A stretch of DNA of 64,000 nucleotides from Aralia elata. Its lineage: Eukaryota; Streptophyta; Magnoliopsida; Apiales; Araliaceae. Numbering within the stretch: the first letter of the stretch is position 1; every line of letters begins with the position of its first letter. Where the stretch lies: NCBI GenBank assembly GCA_034770075.1, contig CM068388.1, positions 21,732,294 to 21,796,293 of the forward strand, in the 5' to 3' direction. The notes beneath the pieces were generated by a model that had not been told where the DNA came from, did not search any database, and worked only from the letters and a program-made list of their open reading frames with translations. This document shows, one piece after another, positions 1 to 11,630 of this stretch. Position numbers and translations under genes: made by a program.

Positions 1-400
1 TGAACCTTACGATCGTTAAGTGACTTCATTCCGATCGTAGGGCACACTTGGCCATCGTAAAGTGAACTCTGCCGATCGTAGAGTTCCACTCGACAATCGT
101 TGATTAAGATAGCAGAACCACTCAACCATCGTAGAGTGGACTCTGCTGATCGTAGAATTCCACTCACCAATCGTAGAGTAAACCCTATGATCATAGAGTC
201 AAGTCTGCCGATCGTAGAGTCTCACTAACCAGTCGTAGAGTAAATCCTACGATTTGTAGAGTCAATTATGCCAATCGTAGAGTCTCGTCAGTCAGTCATA
301 GAAGGAACCTTACTGAACGTAGAGTGACTCTAGCAACAATATTAAAGCCTTATTGATCATAGAGTTGTTCTGTCAGACCGTAGAGTATTTGAGTGGACTA
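1..400 (+). repeat. Degenerate ~21-bp minisatellite with CGATCGTAGAGT core
   Basis: The core ATCGTAGAGT recurs about every 20-22 bases with substitutions (ATCGTAAAGT, TCATAGAGT, GTCGTAGAGT), separated by variable TCTGCC or CACTCA spacers. The same array sits at the equivalent place in the right LTR (9021-9440), so it is part of the LTR. The core also reappears in an unrelated-looking region at 59205-59815. Confidence 0.8.
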
Positions 401-1732
401 TATAGCAGTCCATATGAGTCACTCGTACAATTCATTTAGTATGTTAATACATAGCTATATCTGATCAGAGAGTACAATCATGATTATTGTAGGATACTTG
501 TCGAAGCAGAAAGCGTAGAGTATACATTAAACAGCAAGCCAGACAAGTTTCTCTCACTTCGAGCTATTAGATCAATTGTTATACTATGGCATATACCCTT
601 GCAAGTGTTCTTTTCTTTTCTCCGCTTTCGAGCTTCTATACAGTTTGTTATACTTTTGTGCATATCTATGCAAGTTCCTAACTTACACAACTTCGTACGT
701 TGTAAAAGTTCTTATCCGATGGTAGTTTGGCTATAAATGTTGAAACTTCTTATACAATGCAATTTTCTCAAATTAAGCTTGAAGCCTATTTATCAAGCAT
801 GTGGTAAGTGGTTTAATTATTTTAAAATTATTCCACATCGATGTTATTGGTATTCACACCTAGTGTATTTGACTTCAGTACTATTTATGAACTGAATTGC
901 ACTTTTAAGGTTCTGATATCCAAGAACCTATTCAAGAGAGGTCTAAGCCATTAGTTCGGTTAGACCTGAGCAAGTCTATTAATTCAAAAGCTATCCAATC
1001 CTATTGTTGGAATGGATTCTTAGACTGAAATGAACGAACCCTCAAAAGGAAAGAGGGAGTTTCCTAAGTACCTAAAACACGGTACAAAGCAGAAGTAAAT
1101 GGTATACATATTCATCGGTACAAGAGGTTGATCCCCTTGCATACAAGTTCTGGCGGTTGTAACCTAATAAGGGTCAGTCAATGCGATTGATGCCTTAAAG
1201 AATGTTCATAGTCTATTTGACTGTTGATAGTAAATAATCAATCTTCATATCTTTGTTTGAACCTTGATTATATCGTTCAGTTGCTTCATCAATTCTATTT
1301 TATTGTTGAACCATGATGTTGTTATTCATATTCATTCATGATATTTATCCCTTATTCATTTTAAACTTGCTGAGCAAACTCGTTGCTCACCCTTGCTATA
1401 TCATAAAATATTATAATTAAGCCCGAGTGCTCGAGCAGAGATAAGGGCAAGGAGAAGATAAAGTTCTAGACTTCGGATGGACAAGATTATCGGTCTTTAT
1501 GACATGTTTAGATAACATTTATGTAACACGAGTCATTACTAGCTATTTTGGAACCTCGTGATGTATTTATTTAAGGTTATAGACCTTGGGACCTTTGTAA
1601 ACCTTTTGTGATGATCAATATATGATTATTCATTCCGCATTTAGTTATCATATATTGGTTGAAGGTGATTTGAAGCTGTTTATCGTGAGCACCAAATTCG
1701 AGGTATTGGTACCTGAATTTGGGGGTGTTACA
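1..1732 (+). repeat. Left (5') LTR of element 1, 3' portion only
   Basis: This aligns end to end with 9021-10734 of the right LTR (for example the shared starts TGAACCTTACGATCGTTAAG and TGGACCTTACGATCGTTGAG). It ends GGGGGTGTTACA at 1732, directly before the primer site. The two copies differ at many positions and by small indels, so the insertion is not recent. The first 400 bases are a degenerate 21-bp array. Confidence 0.9.
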
Positions 1733-1735
1733 GGT

Positions 1736-1747
1736 TGGTATCAAAGT
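1736..1747 (+). other. Primer-binding site of element 1 (tRNA-Met type)
   Basis: TGGTATCAAAGT lies three bases after the LTR end at 1732. It matches the initiator-tRNA-Met 3'-end complement TGGTATCAGAGC with small changes. Minus-strand DNA synthesis would start here. Confidence 0.8.
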
Positions 1748-1934
1748 CTTAGGTTATAAAATTTAGGAATGCGAAACCTAGGTTATAACCTTAGTGTTAA
1801 ACTCGTATAAAGTATGATAGGAGATGGATTTTGGAAATTCATCAAGTAGGGGTAATACATGATAAAATATCATTTCATTTCATTAATGAATATATTTTAT
1901 TGAGGTACTGATGTGTCTTTTGGTATGTTGTAGG

Positions 1935-2723
1935 ATGACTGAAATAGGAGAGCCGAGTCAGATAGTTATGGAGGAGGAATTCACAGACATACCTATGGAC
2001 ACTGAGCAGTTGATAGGAGAAGGGCCAGTAGAGCCAGTCGCACCCGTAGAGTCCGAGCCTGAGGAAGACGAAGACTACATGGTTGAGTTAGAGGAACCTG
2101 TTAGTGGCAGAGTGATGAGATCGGGTAGTTAAGATATTGAAGGTAAGTCCGAGGAGGACCACAATGCTGATGAAGCCGAAGAACTGCCAGTTGAGAACTA
2201 TTTACTGGACCAACTAGCCGATAGAAACTTGGAATTAGAAGAAAGAGTCCGAGACCTAGAAGAACAGAATGTGACCCATCAAAGTATGGAGAATCAATAT
2301 AAGGAGATAGCCTACCAACACGTAGGGCTATTACTTCATCAATTGGTAGCTAGGAACACTGATCTGAGGGAAAAGAAAGAGCAGGTAGAGTTAGAATTGG
2401 CAGGGCTAATGGTAGAGTATGAGGCCATGGAGGCCGAATTCAATTGGGAAATAGCAGACAAAATTCGTATAGAAGAGGCTTGGGTTCGGTCGGCTAGAGA
2501 GGTAGACCAATAGGAGAGAGAGGTCCAGAGCAGGGCAGTTAGGATGAAATCCTTGGGCGTTGCATTGTACCTAGTTGTTGGAAGTCTGAAAGGTAGAGAT
2601 CAGAGGTACCCCGCTAAGGAGGGTCAGCCTAGCCGTTCGGTTCGGCACAAATTGATAGATGGTTATGTGCAGTCGGGACATTCAGATGTCGCTCATCACA
2701 TCATGAATTATGAGATAGATTAG
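1935..2723 (+). pseudogene. ORF0 of element 1: acidic, coiled-coil protein of unknown function, with two in-frame stops
   Basis: One frame runs from ATG 1935 to TAG 2721-2723 (263 codons) and is broken only by TAG at 2130 and TAG at 2511. The ATG directly follows TTGTAG, which looks like a splice acceptor. The N-terminal part is very acidic (Glu/Asp/Pro rich). The middle (2229-2513) is a heptad-like coiled coil rich in Leu, Glu and Gln. It contains LEEQNVTHQSMENQY, which matches LEAQNHIHQISEQQY at the same place in element 3. I do not recognise a family. It lies between primer site and gag, where most gypsy elements have no ORF. The -1 reading is the same throughout, so decay has been by substitution only. 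Confidence 0.65.
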
Positions 2724-3111
2724 ACGTTATATATAGATGCAGTAGGTTCCATTTTTGTTATAGTAGGGACATGATTGTGTTGTAAATCCCTATACTTTGA
2801 TGTATGCATGGGATAATATTAAATCCCAACTGTTGTTTGATCCGAGGGGTAGGATATTATAAATCCCCACTTTTGTTCATTTGGGGGATAAGTAGCAGTT
2901 GATAGGTTATGCCTTGAGCATTTATAGAAGTATGCCACAGGTTGGATCATGTGTATTAAAACAGTGGTATATGAATATAAATGCAATATTATTATATGTC
3001 TTAATGTGTACGACTTGTGCTATGTGGTAGCTTACGGTGCTAACGCTAATAAAATGTTATATAAAGATTTAAAACGCGAATCGATAATGTAAGGTTTATT
3101 TGTAGGAAATA
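2724..3111 (+). other. Spacer between ORF0 and gag of element 1
   Basis: There is no open frame of note. The stretch is AT-rich with short direct repeats around AATCCC. It ends TTTATTTGTAG/GAAATAATG, a pyrimidine-poor but plausible splice acceptor (AG at 3104-3105) six bases before the gag ATG at 3112. Element 3 also has an AG (AAACAG/ATAATG) at the corresponding place, which would fit a spliced gag message. Confidence 0.4.
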
Positions 3112-4305
3112 ATGCCGCCTAGAAGACAAACCAGGGACCCAGTAGTGGAAGAGTCGGTAAACAACGAGTCGGGTCAACCAAACCCAATGAGGACCTTTGT
3201 CGAGATGTTGGCGAAAGTGATGCAGAATAGACCCCCACCAATAGTTGAGCAGCTAGGTAGCCACTTGGATAGCTTCAAGGATTTTAAATTGGTAGGACCT
3301 CTGGAGTTCCGGGGAACCTTAGATCCAATCAAAGCCCAGACATGGGTAGAAGAGATGGAGAAAATGTTCGAGGTCGCACAAGTGGCCGAAGAACAGAAAA
3401 CGGGATTTGACACCTTCATGATGAAGGGTGAGGCAAATTGGGGAAGGAGTGATCCCGTGGGAACGCTTCAAAGAATATTATTTGAGAACTACTTCCCGGA
3501 GAGTATGCAATCGAACATGGAAATGAAATTCTTAGAACTTAAACAAGGGAACATGTCGGTCGCTGAGTATGGGGCAAAGTTCAATGAATTGGCCAGGTTT
3601 TCCCCGCATCAAGTAGATACAGAGGTCAAGAAAGCAAGGAGGTTTGAGCAGGGGCTGAAACCATGGATTCACATCCAGGTTGCAGTTCTGTAGAGTAGTA
3701 CGCTTTCAACTCTGTTCGAAAGGGCAATTATTACTGAGGGAGGAAGCGAGGCATTGACCAAGTATAACCAGGATAAGAGGAAAAGCCATGGCAGAAACAA
3801 AGGGGGAAGTAGTGGAGGTAGCAATCAGAACAAAAGAAAGTGGAGTGACAGCCAATCCTCGGGAGGCAACAAGTCTAGGGGAGAGGCTAAGAAAGAAAAT
3901 AGGTGTAATAACTGCGGAAGGAACCACTCAGGAGAGTGCATAAGGGGGAAGGGCATCTATTATAACTGCGGACAGTTGGGGCATATTGCTCCTCAATGTC
4001 CTAAAGGAAAGAAGGGGGGATGCTACTCGTATGGAGCATCAGACCATCAAATTAAGGACTGCCCAAAGAAGAAAGGTGAGACAGCAAGTGGCAACGGGAA
4101 CAACAACAATAACAAACTGACTATTGGAGGACCAGCTAATCAAGCAAACAGACCAGCGACACGCACTTTCAACATGACCGTACAGGATGCGGTAGAATCT
4201 AAGGATGTGGTGTCAGGTATTATCCCGATTAATAATATCAATGCATATATGTTATTTGATTCGGGTGCTACCTGCTCTTTTGTTTCGAAAGAGTTTGCTA
4301 AATAA
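3112..4305 (+). pseudogene. gag: gag plus protease start, element 1 (stops at 3691 and 4303)
   Basis: This encodes the structural capsid/nucleocapsid protein that packages element RNA. It starts MPPRRQTRD, like gag of element 3. The capsid core includes ENYFPESMQSNMEMKFLELK and FNELARF. The WWEANQNK segment found in element 3 is altered (WGRSDPVG), with a few residues missing. TAG at 3691-3693 interrupts the frame, which then continues through a Lys/Gly/Ser-rich linker to three zinc-knuckle positions. Only the first knuckle keeps its cysteines (CNNCGRNHSGEC); the second reads YNCG and the third CYSYG, each missing a cysteine. The aspartic protease motif FDSGATCSFVS closes the block. TAA at 4303 and a frameshift near 4330 separate it from pol. 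Confidence 0.88.
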
Positions 4306-4406
4306 TTAGGCTTACCTCGTGAAAGCTAGATAATCCTATAAATGTAGAAGTAGCTAATCAAGCGATTATTCCTGTAGATTACGTTCATAGGAACTGCTGT
4401 GTCGAG

Positions 4407-6419
4407 TTGAGAGGGTTTAAGCTTAACGTAAATTTGATACCAATTCGATTGGGTGAATTCGACGTGATCCTTGGGATAGATTGGTTATCGAATCATGGGG
4501 CAGTGATTGACTGTAAGAAGAAGTGCATACACCTGAAGACTCCAGATAAGTCGAAGGTAGTATTTTATGGGAGTAAATCACTGAGACAATCTTGTTGTCT
4601 GACGATGATGCAAGCAAAGATATTGCTAAGGAAGGGTTGTGTGGGTTATCTGGCTCATGTGGTTGACACTCAAAGAGTAAAGGGTGAACTGGGCCAGATA
4701 CCTGTAGTAAGGGAATTCCCTGATATTTTTCCAGACGAATTACCAGGTTTGTCGCTGGATAGAGAAGTAGAATTTGTAATTGACTTGGCACCGGGAACGA
4801 CACCAATATCTAAGGCACCATACCCAAAGGCTCCGGTAGAAATGAAGGAACTGATGGTTCAACTGCAAGAGCTGCTAGATAGAGGTTACATTCGACCAAA
4901 TGTGTTACTTTGGGGAGCACCAGTTCTGTTCGTGAAGAAGAAAGATGGATCACTAAGGTTTTATATCGACTACTGCGAGTTAAACAAAGTTAGTATTAAG
5001 AACAAGTATCTATTGCCCAGAATTAACGACCTGTTTGGTCAAATAAAAGGAGCGAAATACTTTTTAAAGATCGATTTGAGGACTGGCTACCACCAGTTGA
5101 AGGTGAGGGAGGAGGATATTCCAAAGACGGCATTCCGAACTCGATATGGACATTATGAGTTTCTGGTAATGTCGTTTGGACTAACAAACGCGCTAACAAC
5201 ATTCATGGATATGATGAACAGAGTGTTCAAGCAGCACTTGGACAAATTTGTCGTTGTATTCATCGATGACATTTTGGTGTACTCGAAGACGGAGGAGGAA
5301 CACGCTGAACATCTGAGAATAACACTAGAAACTTTGAGAAGAGAGAAGTTGTACGCGAAATTCTCAAAGTGCGAATTTTGGTTGCAGAAGGTACAATTTT
5401 TGGGGCACGTCATCGACAAGGACGGTGTTTCGGTAGATCCATCAAAGGTGGAAGTAGTTATCAACTGGGATCAGCCGAAGACGCCGACAAAGATCAGAAG
5501 TTTCTTAGGATTAATGGGTTACTATCGAAGATTCATTCAAGATTTTTCGAAGATAGCATCGTCGTTAACCAATCTGACCAGGAAGGCGGTGAAGTTCGTT
5601 TGGACGGATAAATGTGAGGAGGGTTTCATAGAATTGAAGAAAAGGCTTAGTGAAGCACCTGTATTGTCTCTACCTCATAATACAGAGGGTTTTGTGGTGT
5701 ATAGTGATGTGTCACACAAAGGCCTTGGCTGTGTACTAATGCAGCATGATAGGGTCATTGTGTACGCGTTACGACAATTGAAGAATTATGCGAAGGGATA
5801 CCCGACTCATGACCTAGAGTTAGCGGCAATAATTTTTGCCTTGAAAATATGGAGGCACTATTTATATGGAGAAAAGTGTGAGATATACACAGACCACAAA
5901 AGTCTGAAGTATATCTTCACTCAGAAGGAGCTAAATATGAGACAACGTCAATGGTTGGAATTGATCAAAGATTACGATTGTGAAATTCTGTACCATCCCA
6001 GTAAGGCCAATGTAGTAGCTGATGCTTTGAGTAGAAAGGGCAGAGAAAAATTGATGATGTTGTCAACTCAAGAAGAACTGATAAGAGATATGGAAAGGCT
6101 AGAGTTGGAAGTTAAATATTTGGGAGATGCAAATGAGAGGCTATTTGCAGTAGTAGCGAGTCTGACTTTACTAGATAAAGTAAGGGAGGCTCAAGAGAAG
6201 GATGAAGAATGCGATGGCTCAAGGAAGCGAATTTCCAAAGGTGAAGAGTCGAAGTATAAGGTTGATAGCACCGGACTGCTAAGGCTTGAAGGGAGGATTT
6301 GGATACTGATGGTTCCGAAATTGAGAGAGGAGATTCTACAAGAAGCTCACAGTACAAGGTACTCTGTCCATCCTGGGAGTACTAAAATGTATCAAGACTT
6401 GCGACAACATTTCTGGTAG
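4407..6419 (+). pseudogene. pol: Protease C-term, reverse transcriptase and RNase H of element 1
   Basis: A 670-codon open stretch. It begins in the C-terminal half of the protease (RGFKLNVNLIPIRLGEFDVI, then LGIDWL), continues into RT with FVKKKDGSLRF, IDLRTGYHQLKV and the catalytic FIDDILVYSK, then RNase H (YSDVSHKGLG, HDLELAAI, YTDHKSLKY, VVADALSRKG) and the integrase zinc region start (HSTRYSVHPGSTKMY). It ends at TAG 6417 after LRQHFW, where element 3 has a second Trp codon. Catalytic residues are largely kept, although RT YRELNK has become YCELNK. In life it copied element RNA into DNA in virus-like particles. It is out of frame with the gag block upstream. Confidence 0.92.
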
Positions 6420-7606
6420 CCAAACTTGAAGAGGGAGGTAGCGGAATGTGTCAGCCGGTACTTAACATGCCAAAGGGTTAAAGCAGAACACCAGCAACCA
6501 AGTGGACTGTTACAACCACTGGAGATTCTGGAGTGGAAGTGGGAGCATATCACCATGGATTTTATGGTAGGACTTTAGGGTTTAGACGCGATCTGGATGA
6601 TCGTGGATCGTTTAACGAAATCTGCACATTTTCTACTGATCAAGATTAGATACAATCTGGAGCAGTTAGCGAAGCTCTATGTGAACAAAATCATGTCGCG
6701 ACATGGAGTGTCGGTGTTTATTGTGTCTGATAGGGATCCGCGCTTCACATCAAATTTTTGGAGGAGTTTACAAGACAGAATGGGGACACAATTGAGGATG
6801 AGTACGATATATTAGCCTCAAACCGATTGCTAAAGTGAGCGAACGATTTAGACTCTGGAAGACATGCTTAGAGCAGTCGTGATGGACTTGAAAGGCAACT
6901 GGGATGACCACTTACCGTTAGTGGAGTTCGCTTACAACAACAGTTATCACGCTAGTATCGGCATGCCACCGTACAAAGCATTATATGGAAGAAAGTGTCA
7001 AACCCCGTTGGGATCTGAGATGGTGCAATAGACCACATATATGATCAAATTAATAAGGGCTCGTCTGGTAGTAACCCAAGATTGATGTTGTTGCGCATGC
7101 AAGTGAAGGTCAGGGACCACCTTATAAATGCCGTGGAGCGGCAGAAGAAGTATGCTGACCTACATCGTCAGAAGCGGGACTTTGAGATGGGTAGTTTTGT
7201 GTTCTTAAAGGTATCTCCCTGGAAAGGGAAGATCCGTTTTGGGAAAATGGGAAAATTGAGCCCTAGGTTCATAGGACCTTTCGAGATTCTAAAACGAGTT
7301 GGTGAAGTGGCATACGAGGTAGCCTTACCTCCTGAACTGGAGCACATTTATAACGTGTTTCATGTTTCAGTGTTGCGACCATATAAACTTGATTGTAAGC
7401 ACGTTATATCCTATGAACCAATTCCGATAGAGAAGAACCTATCATACGAAGAAATTTATGTCCAGGTACTCGATAGGAAGGAACATACGTTAAGGAATAA
7501 GATCATTCATTCAGTAAAAGTACTTTGGAGGATTCACGCGGTTGAAGAAGCTACATGGGAGCTTGAGGAAAAGATGAGAGCAGTTTATCTGCATCTTTTT
7601 GAGTGA
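6420..7606 (+). pseudogene. pol: Integrase and C-terminal chromodomain-like tail of element 1, several lesions
   Basis: This continues pol. The zinc-binding cysteines read CVSRYLTCQ, so one of the pair is shifted or lost. The catalytic core shows TMDFMVGL and SDRDPRFTSNFW. In-frame stops occur near 6576 (after VGL) and 6813, and others follow around the expected DDE glutamate. A frameshift and a loss of about 14 residues follow GRKCQTPL. From 7082 to 7606 the frame is open: RQKKYADLHRQKRDF, GPFEILKRVGEVAYEVALP, VFHVSVLRPY, then VKVLWRIHAVEEATWELEEK, the chromodomain-like tail of Tekay/Del chromoviruses. Known chromodomains of this type help direct integration to heterochromatin; that role is family knowledge. 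Confidence 0.88.
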
Positions 7607-7640
7607 TCTTATGTTGAAATTCCGGGGACGAAATTCTTAT

Positions 7641-7652
7641 AAAGGGGGAGGA
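7641..7652 (+). other. Polypurine tract of element 1
   Basis: AAAGGGGGAGGA abuts the 3' LTR start TGTAATG at 7653. It is preceded by CCGGGGACGAAATTCTTATA, which is closely conserved upstream of the 3' LTR of element 3 as well. This is the expected plus-strand DNA primer. Confidence 0.85.
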
Positions 7653-8246
7653 TGTAATGACCAAGATTTTCAGAACAATGTTATATTAAGGTCAATATAT
7701 TAATCTCTGTCATTAAATTCTTTTGCATGGTATTTTAAACCCTTAAGTGATTTGTGGTAATTGTGGTTGAGTTTAATAGTCTAGAGTATGATGGAATAGC
7801 TTTATGGAATAATTTTTTTAAACAAGCCTAAGTAGCTGCTTGTGAAATGGCCTTGTGGACGATTGAGATTATAGTTCCATTAAGGAATACTTAATAGTGA
7901 ACTAGCCCATTGTATTCCATTAAACAAAACCCGACCCAAGTTAATGGTATGTGGGTTTGTAAGCGGGTTAGTTATGTAGACCCAAATTAGAAGTAACCAG
8001 CCACGTGGTCGTACTGTTGAAGAATAATTAAATATTTTACTTTGCGTGTAGGTACAATCCACCGCACCAGGACAATGACCTATTCCCCCTACTTCGCCAA
8101 TTAAAGTTAATCTGATGATTACTGGGCATGACTAGGAGATGGGTTGGTGAAGCTTTTCACCTAACTGCTCTTAACCAACAGGTATTATCGTTGGGTGACA
8201 GTTGCTACAATCGGGGTAATGACCAACGAGTGGATAAAGGATTCCT

Positions 8247-8254
8247 TATAAATA
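8247..8254 (+). promoter_or_regulatory. LTR TATA box of element 1
   Basis: TATAAATA in the context CCTTATAAATAGAGACCCC, in the upper third of the LTR. This TATAAATAG(A/G)G context recurs in the LTRs of element 3 and of the copia element here. Transcription would start about 25-35 bases downstream. Confidence 0.6.
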
Positions 8255-9020
8255 GAGACCCCATTTTCTCTTGTAGAACTTGCTGAGTTCATTGATGCTG
8301 ATATAAGAAAGAAAGACATTGTGAGTAAGAGTGATCTTGAGAAAAGTCCTTGTAGTTGGGAGAGGCAAACAGAGTCGGAGAGCTTAGGAGGCAAACAGAC
8401 CTTGGAAGAGGTAAGATCCTTTAGTTCCAAACATTTCTCTTCCTTGTCCAGTAGGATTTCCTTTTTACCGAGTCAGTATTGCATGAGTTGACCCTAATAG
8501 GTGGAGCTGCCAGAATGGTGTCAAGCTCTGTAATTACAGAGTAGTCGCTTAACCCCGTAACATGTATATGCTTAGCCAAAGCATGACTTGAGTCCGAGTT
8601 GCTGTATTGACCTTAGTTACCTTATCCAAAAGGATATCAAGAGTCAGATCTGTTGTCTAAACAAGGGTTACCGTTGTGCAGATGGTAGGTGATGACAGTT
8701 GGTTAATTACCTAACAACTGTGAAAAAGGGGTAGTTGTGTCATTTTTAAATATCAGGCTAGTCCCAGACAAACGATAACATGCCAATAGGAAGTGACTAG
8801 TAGTCGATGTTGCACCAAACTTTAAACTTGACCTTGCAGCATGGTATCAGGCTTGAGTTTAAAACTCAAGGTCTGGTATGGCTAATTTTTCTCAGAACTT
8901 ATCGTCCTAAGGGATAGACTAAGGCAAAACCAGACCATGTGTGAAATTGTTGGAAAGCTATGTAGCCAAAGACTTTTGTGAACTAGAATAGTTAAGTATA
9001 CCTCAACTAGAGTCACAGAA

Positions 9021-9440
9021 TGGACCTTACGATCGTTGAGTGACTTCACTCCGATCGTAGGGCACACTCAGCCATCATAGAGTGAACTCAGCCAATCGTA
9101 GAGTTCCACTCGACAATCGTTGAGTAAGATAGCCGAACCACTCAGAATTGACTCTACAAATCGTAGGGTTTACTCTGCTGATCGTAGAGTTCCACTCGCT
9201 AATCGTAGAGTCAAGTCTGCCGATCATAGAGTCTCACCAACCAGTCGTAGAGTAAACCCTACGATTTGTAGAGTTAATTCTGCCGATCATAGAGTCTCGC
9301 CAGTCAATCATAGAATGAACCTTACTGAACGTAGAGTGACTCTAGCATCAATATTAAAGCCTTACTAATCGTACAGCTATTCTGTTAGACCGTAGAGTAT
9401 TTTAGTGGACTATAGAGCAGTCCGTATGAGTCACTCGTGC
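9021..9440 (+). repeat. Second copy of the ATCGTAGAGT minisatellite, in the right LTR
   Basis: Same degenerate 20-22-bp unit as at 1-400. Units differ individually between the two LTRs, including deletion of a stretch around 120-190 of the left copy, as expected for a tandem array drifting in two LTRs. Confidence 0.75.
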
Positions 9441-10744
9441 AATTCATTTAGTATGTTAATACATAGCTATATCTGATCAAAGAGTACAATCATGATTACT
9501 GTAGGATACTTGCCGAGTAGAAAGCGTAGAGTATACATTAAACAGCAGGCCAAACAAGTTTCTCTCACTTCGAGCTGTTAGATCAATTGTTATACTATGG
9601 CATATACCCTTGCAAGTGTTCTTTTCTTTTCTTCGCTTCGAGCTTCTATACAGTTTGTTATACTTTTGTGCATATCTATGCAAGTTCCTAACTTACATAA
9701 CTTCGTACGTTGTAAAAGTTCTTATCCGATGGTAGTTTGGCTATAAATGTTGAAACTTCTTATACAATGCAATTTTCTCAAATTAAGCTCGAAGCCTATT
9801 TATCAAGAATGTGGTTAGTAGTTTAATTGTTTTAAAATTATTCCACATCGATATTATTGGTATTCACACCTAGTGCATTTGACTTCAGTACTATTTATGA
9901 ACTGAATTACCCTTTTAAGGTTCTGATATCCAATAACCTATTCAAGAGAGGTCTAAGCCATTGGTTCGGTTAGACTTGAGCAAGTCTATTAATTCAAAAG
10001 CTATCCAAACCTATTGTTAGAATGGATTCTTAAACTGAAATGAACGAACCCTCAAAAGGAAAGATGGAGTTTCCTAAGTGCCTGAAACACGGTACAAAGT
10101 AGAAGTAAATGGTATGCATATTCATGGGTACAAGAGGCTGATCCCCTTGCGTACAAGTTCTGGCGGTTGTAACCCCATAAGGGTCAGTTAATGCGATTGA
10201 TGCCTTAAAGAATGTTCATAGTCTATGTGACTGTTGACAGTAAATAATCAATCTTCATATCTTTGTTTTACCTTGATTATATCGTTCAGTTCCTTCATCA
10301 ATTCTATTTTATTGTTGAACCATGATGTTGTTATTTACCTTGATATTTATCTCTTATTCATTTTAAACTTGCTGAGCAAACTCGTTGCTCACTCTTGCTA
10401 TATCATGAAATATTACAGTTAAGCCCGGGTGCTCGAGCAGAGATAAGGGCAAGGAGAAGATGAAGTTTTAGACTTCGAATGGACAAGATTATCGATCTTC
10501 ATGACCTGTTTAGATAACATTTATGTAACACGAGTCATTACTAGCTATTTTGGAACCTCGTGATGTATTTATTTAAGGTTATAGACCTTGGGACCCTTGT
10601 AAACCTTTTGTGATGATCAATATATGATTATTCATTCCGCATTTAGTTATCATATGTTGGTTGAAGGTGATTTGAAACTGTTTATCGTGAGCACCAAATT
10701 TAAGGTATTGGTACCTGAATTTAGGGGTGTCACAGTTTGTATGC

Positions 10745-11347
10745 TGTGGGCAAGGAAATCGTACCTTGCTAGGGTTAGGGTTTCGTGTTGGCTGAGGAGG
10801 AGAGAAATCCACGAAGAGTACATAATTGATTGATGAATTGAAGAGGGGAGAAGAACAGGTAGGCGATTACCCTAGTAACACGTGGCAGAACTCCTAGGAT
10901 CCAGAGTGCCTTAGTGTGTGCTTCGGGTTGAGAGAGAATCTCCAAGTCTTCAGTCTTTTCAAAGGTCCAAGCCAAGTGAGGAATCCAAAAAGTCCCTTCC
11001 TCAATGGAATGGAAGGAGTATTTACAGGGTTTCTTGGAAAGTGGTCATGTGCCAGGCACATGCCCTCGGGGGAAAATTCCAGAAATACCCTTAGTCACCA
11101 GAGTAATGCCCATATCGCCCCTGTCCTTCTAGCCACCAATCCAATCCCCCAATCAATTCCCAAAATGATGAGTCGCCTCCGTGAGTCTTCTGCCTCGGGA
11201 CACGTGGAGGCTTTTCTCAGGTCTCGCACATTTATTTCCAATTTTTCTGTCTTTTCATTTAATGCAATTAGGTCATATGTGAACCCTGATTTGCGCATTC
11301 AATTCGATTAGGTCATATGTGAACCTTAATTTGTACTTGGGCTCACA
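10745..11347 (-). repeat. 3' LTR of element 2 (603 bp)
   Basis: Read on the minus strand it starts TGTGAGCCC, right after a polypurine tract, and ends GCCCACA, beside target duplication TATGC. It contains a 40-bp direct repeat (two copies of AGGTCATATGTGAACC, around 11268-11326). The last 80-odd bases (10745-10823) are absent from the other LTR. Confidence 0.87.
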
Positions 11348-11359
11348 TTTGCCCCCTGC
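11348..11359 (-). other. Polypurine tract of element 2
   Basis: On the minus strand GCAGGGGGCAAA directly precedes LTR start TGTGAGCCC. Its position confirms that 10745-11347 is the 3' LTR and that the element reads right to left. Confidence 0.8.
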
Positions 11360-11584
11360 ACGCGAGTCGCGCCTTTGGAGTGACGATCGTGCAAAGTACT
11401 TCAAGCCTGTGAGTTATGCTTCAAATTTCTGAACAATCTGCGGAGTTCGATCTTGCAAACCTCGAAAACGAAAAAAAAATCTTAGGAGAGGGAACCCCTA
11501 GAGGAGCTCTACCAGGATATCTTGGACATCTTTTTATCAAATCTTTTCAAATCTTGTTCAAATAGTTGTTTCCTTCATTCATTC

Positions 11585-11588
<4 letters not shown>

Positions 11589-11626
<38 letters not shown>
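11589..11626. repeat. (TA)n microsatellite
   Basis: About 19 uninterrupted TA dinucleotides. A similar tract lies at 11918-11958. Confidence 0.95.

Positions 11627-11630
<4 letters not shown>

Larger units (their letters stand above)
1..10734 (+). mobile_element. Element 1: degraded Tekay-type Ty3/gypsy retrotransposon, left end cut by window
   Basis: Order on the plus strand is LTR (partial), tRNA-Met-type primer site, ORF0, gag, protease, RT, RNase H, integrase with a chromodomain-like tail, polypurine tract, LTR. The right LTR (7653-10734) starts TGTAATGACC and ends GTGTCACA; the left LTR ends GTGTTACA at 1732, so about 1.35 kb of it lies outside the window. The five bases after the right LTR (10735-10739, GTTTG) are the predicted target duplication, which cannot be checked here. 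Every coding block has stops or frameshifts, so the copy is non-autonomous. The order RT-RNase H-integrase is the gypsy order, and the C-terminal tail places it among chromoviruses, probably Tekay/Del. Confidence 0.9.
7653..10734 (+). repeat. Right (3') LTR of element 1, 3082 bp
   Basis: It runs from TGTAATGACCAAG after the polypurine tract to GGGGTGTCACA, with short inverted ends (TGT..ACA). Its last 1.7 kb match 1-1732. It carries the 21-bp ATCGTAGAGT array at 9021-9440 and a TATA box at 8247. It holds no host gene; short frames inside it are chance. Confidence 0.9.

Noticed and set aside
1..400. CRISPR-like spacing of the ATCGTAGAGT repeats
   Set aside because: Repeats are degenerate, spacers are short and also related, and the genome is a plant; it is an LTR minisatellite.
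8882..9368. Short frames on both strands in the right LTR of element 1, including an Arg-rich repeat frame
   Set aside because: Translations of the 21-bp LTR minisatellite and adjoining LTR DNA.
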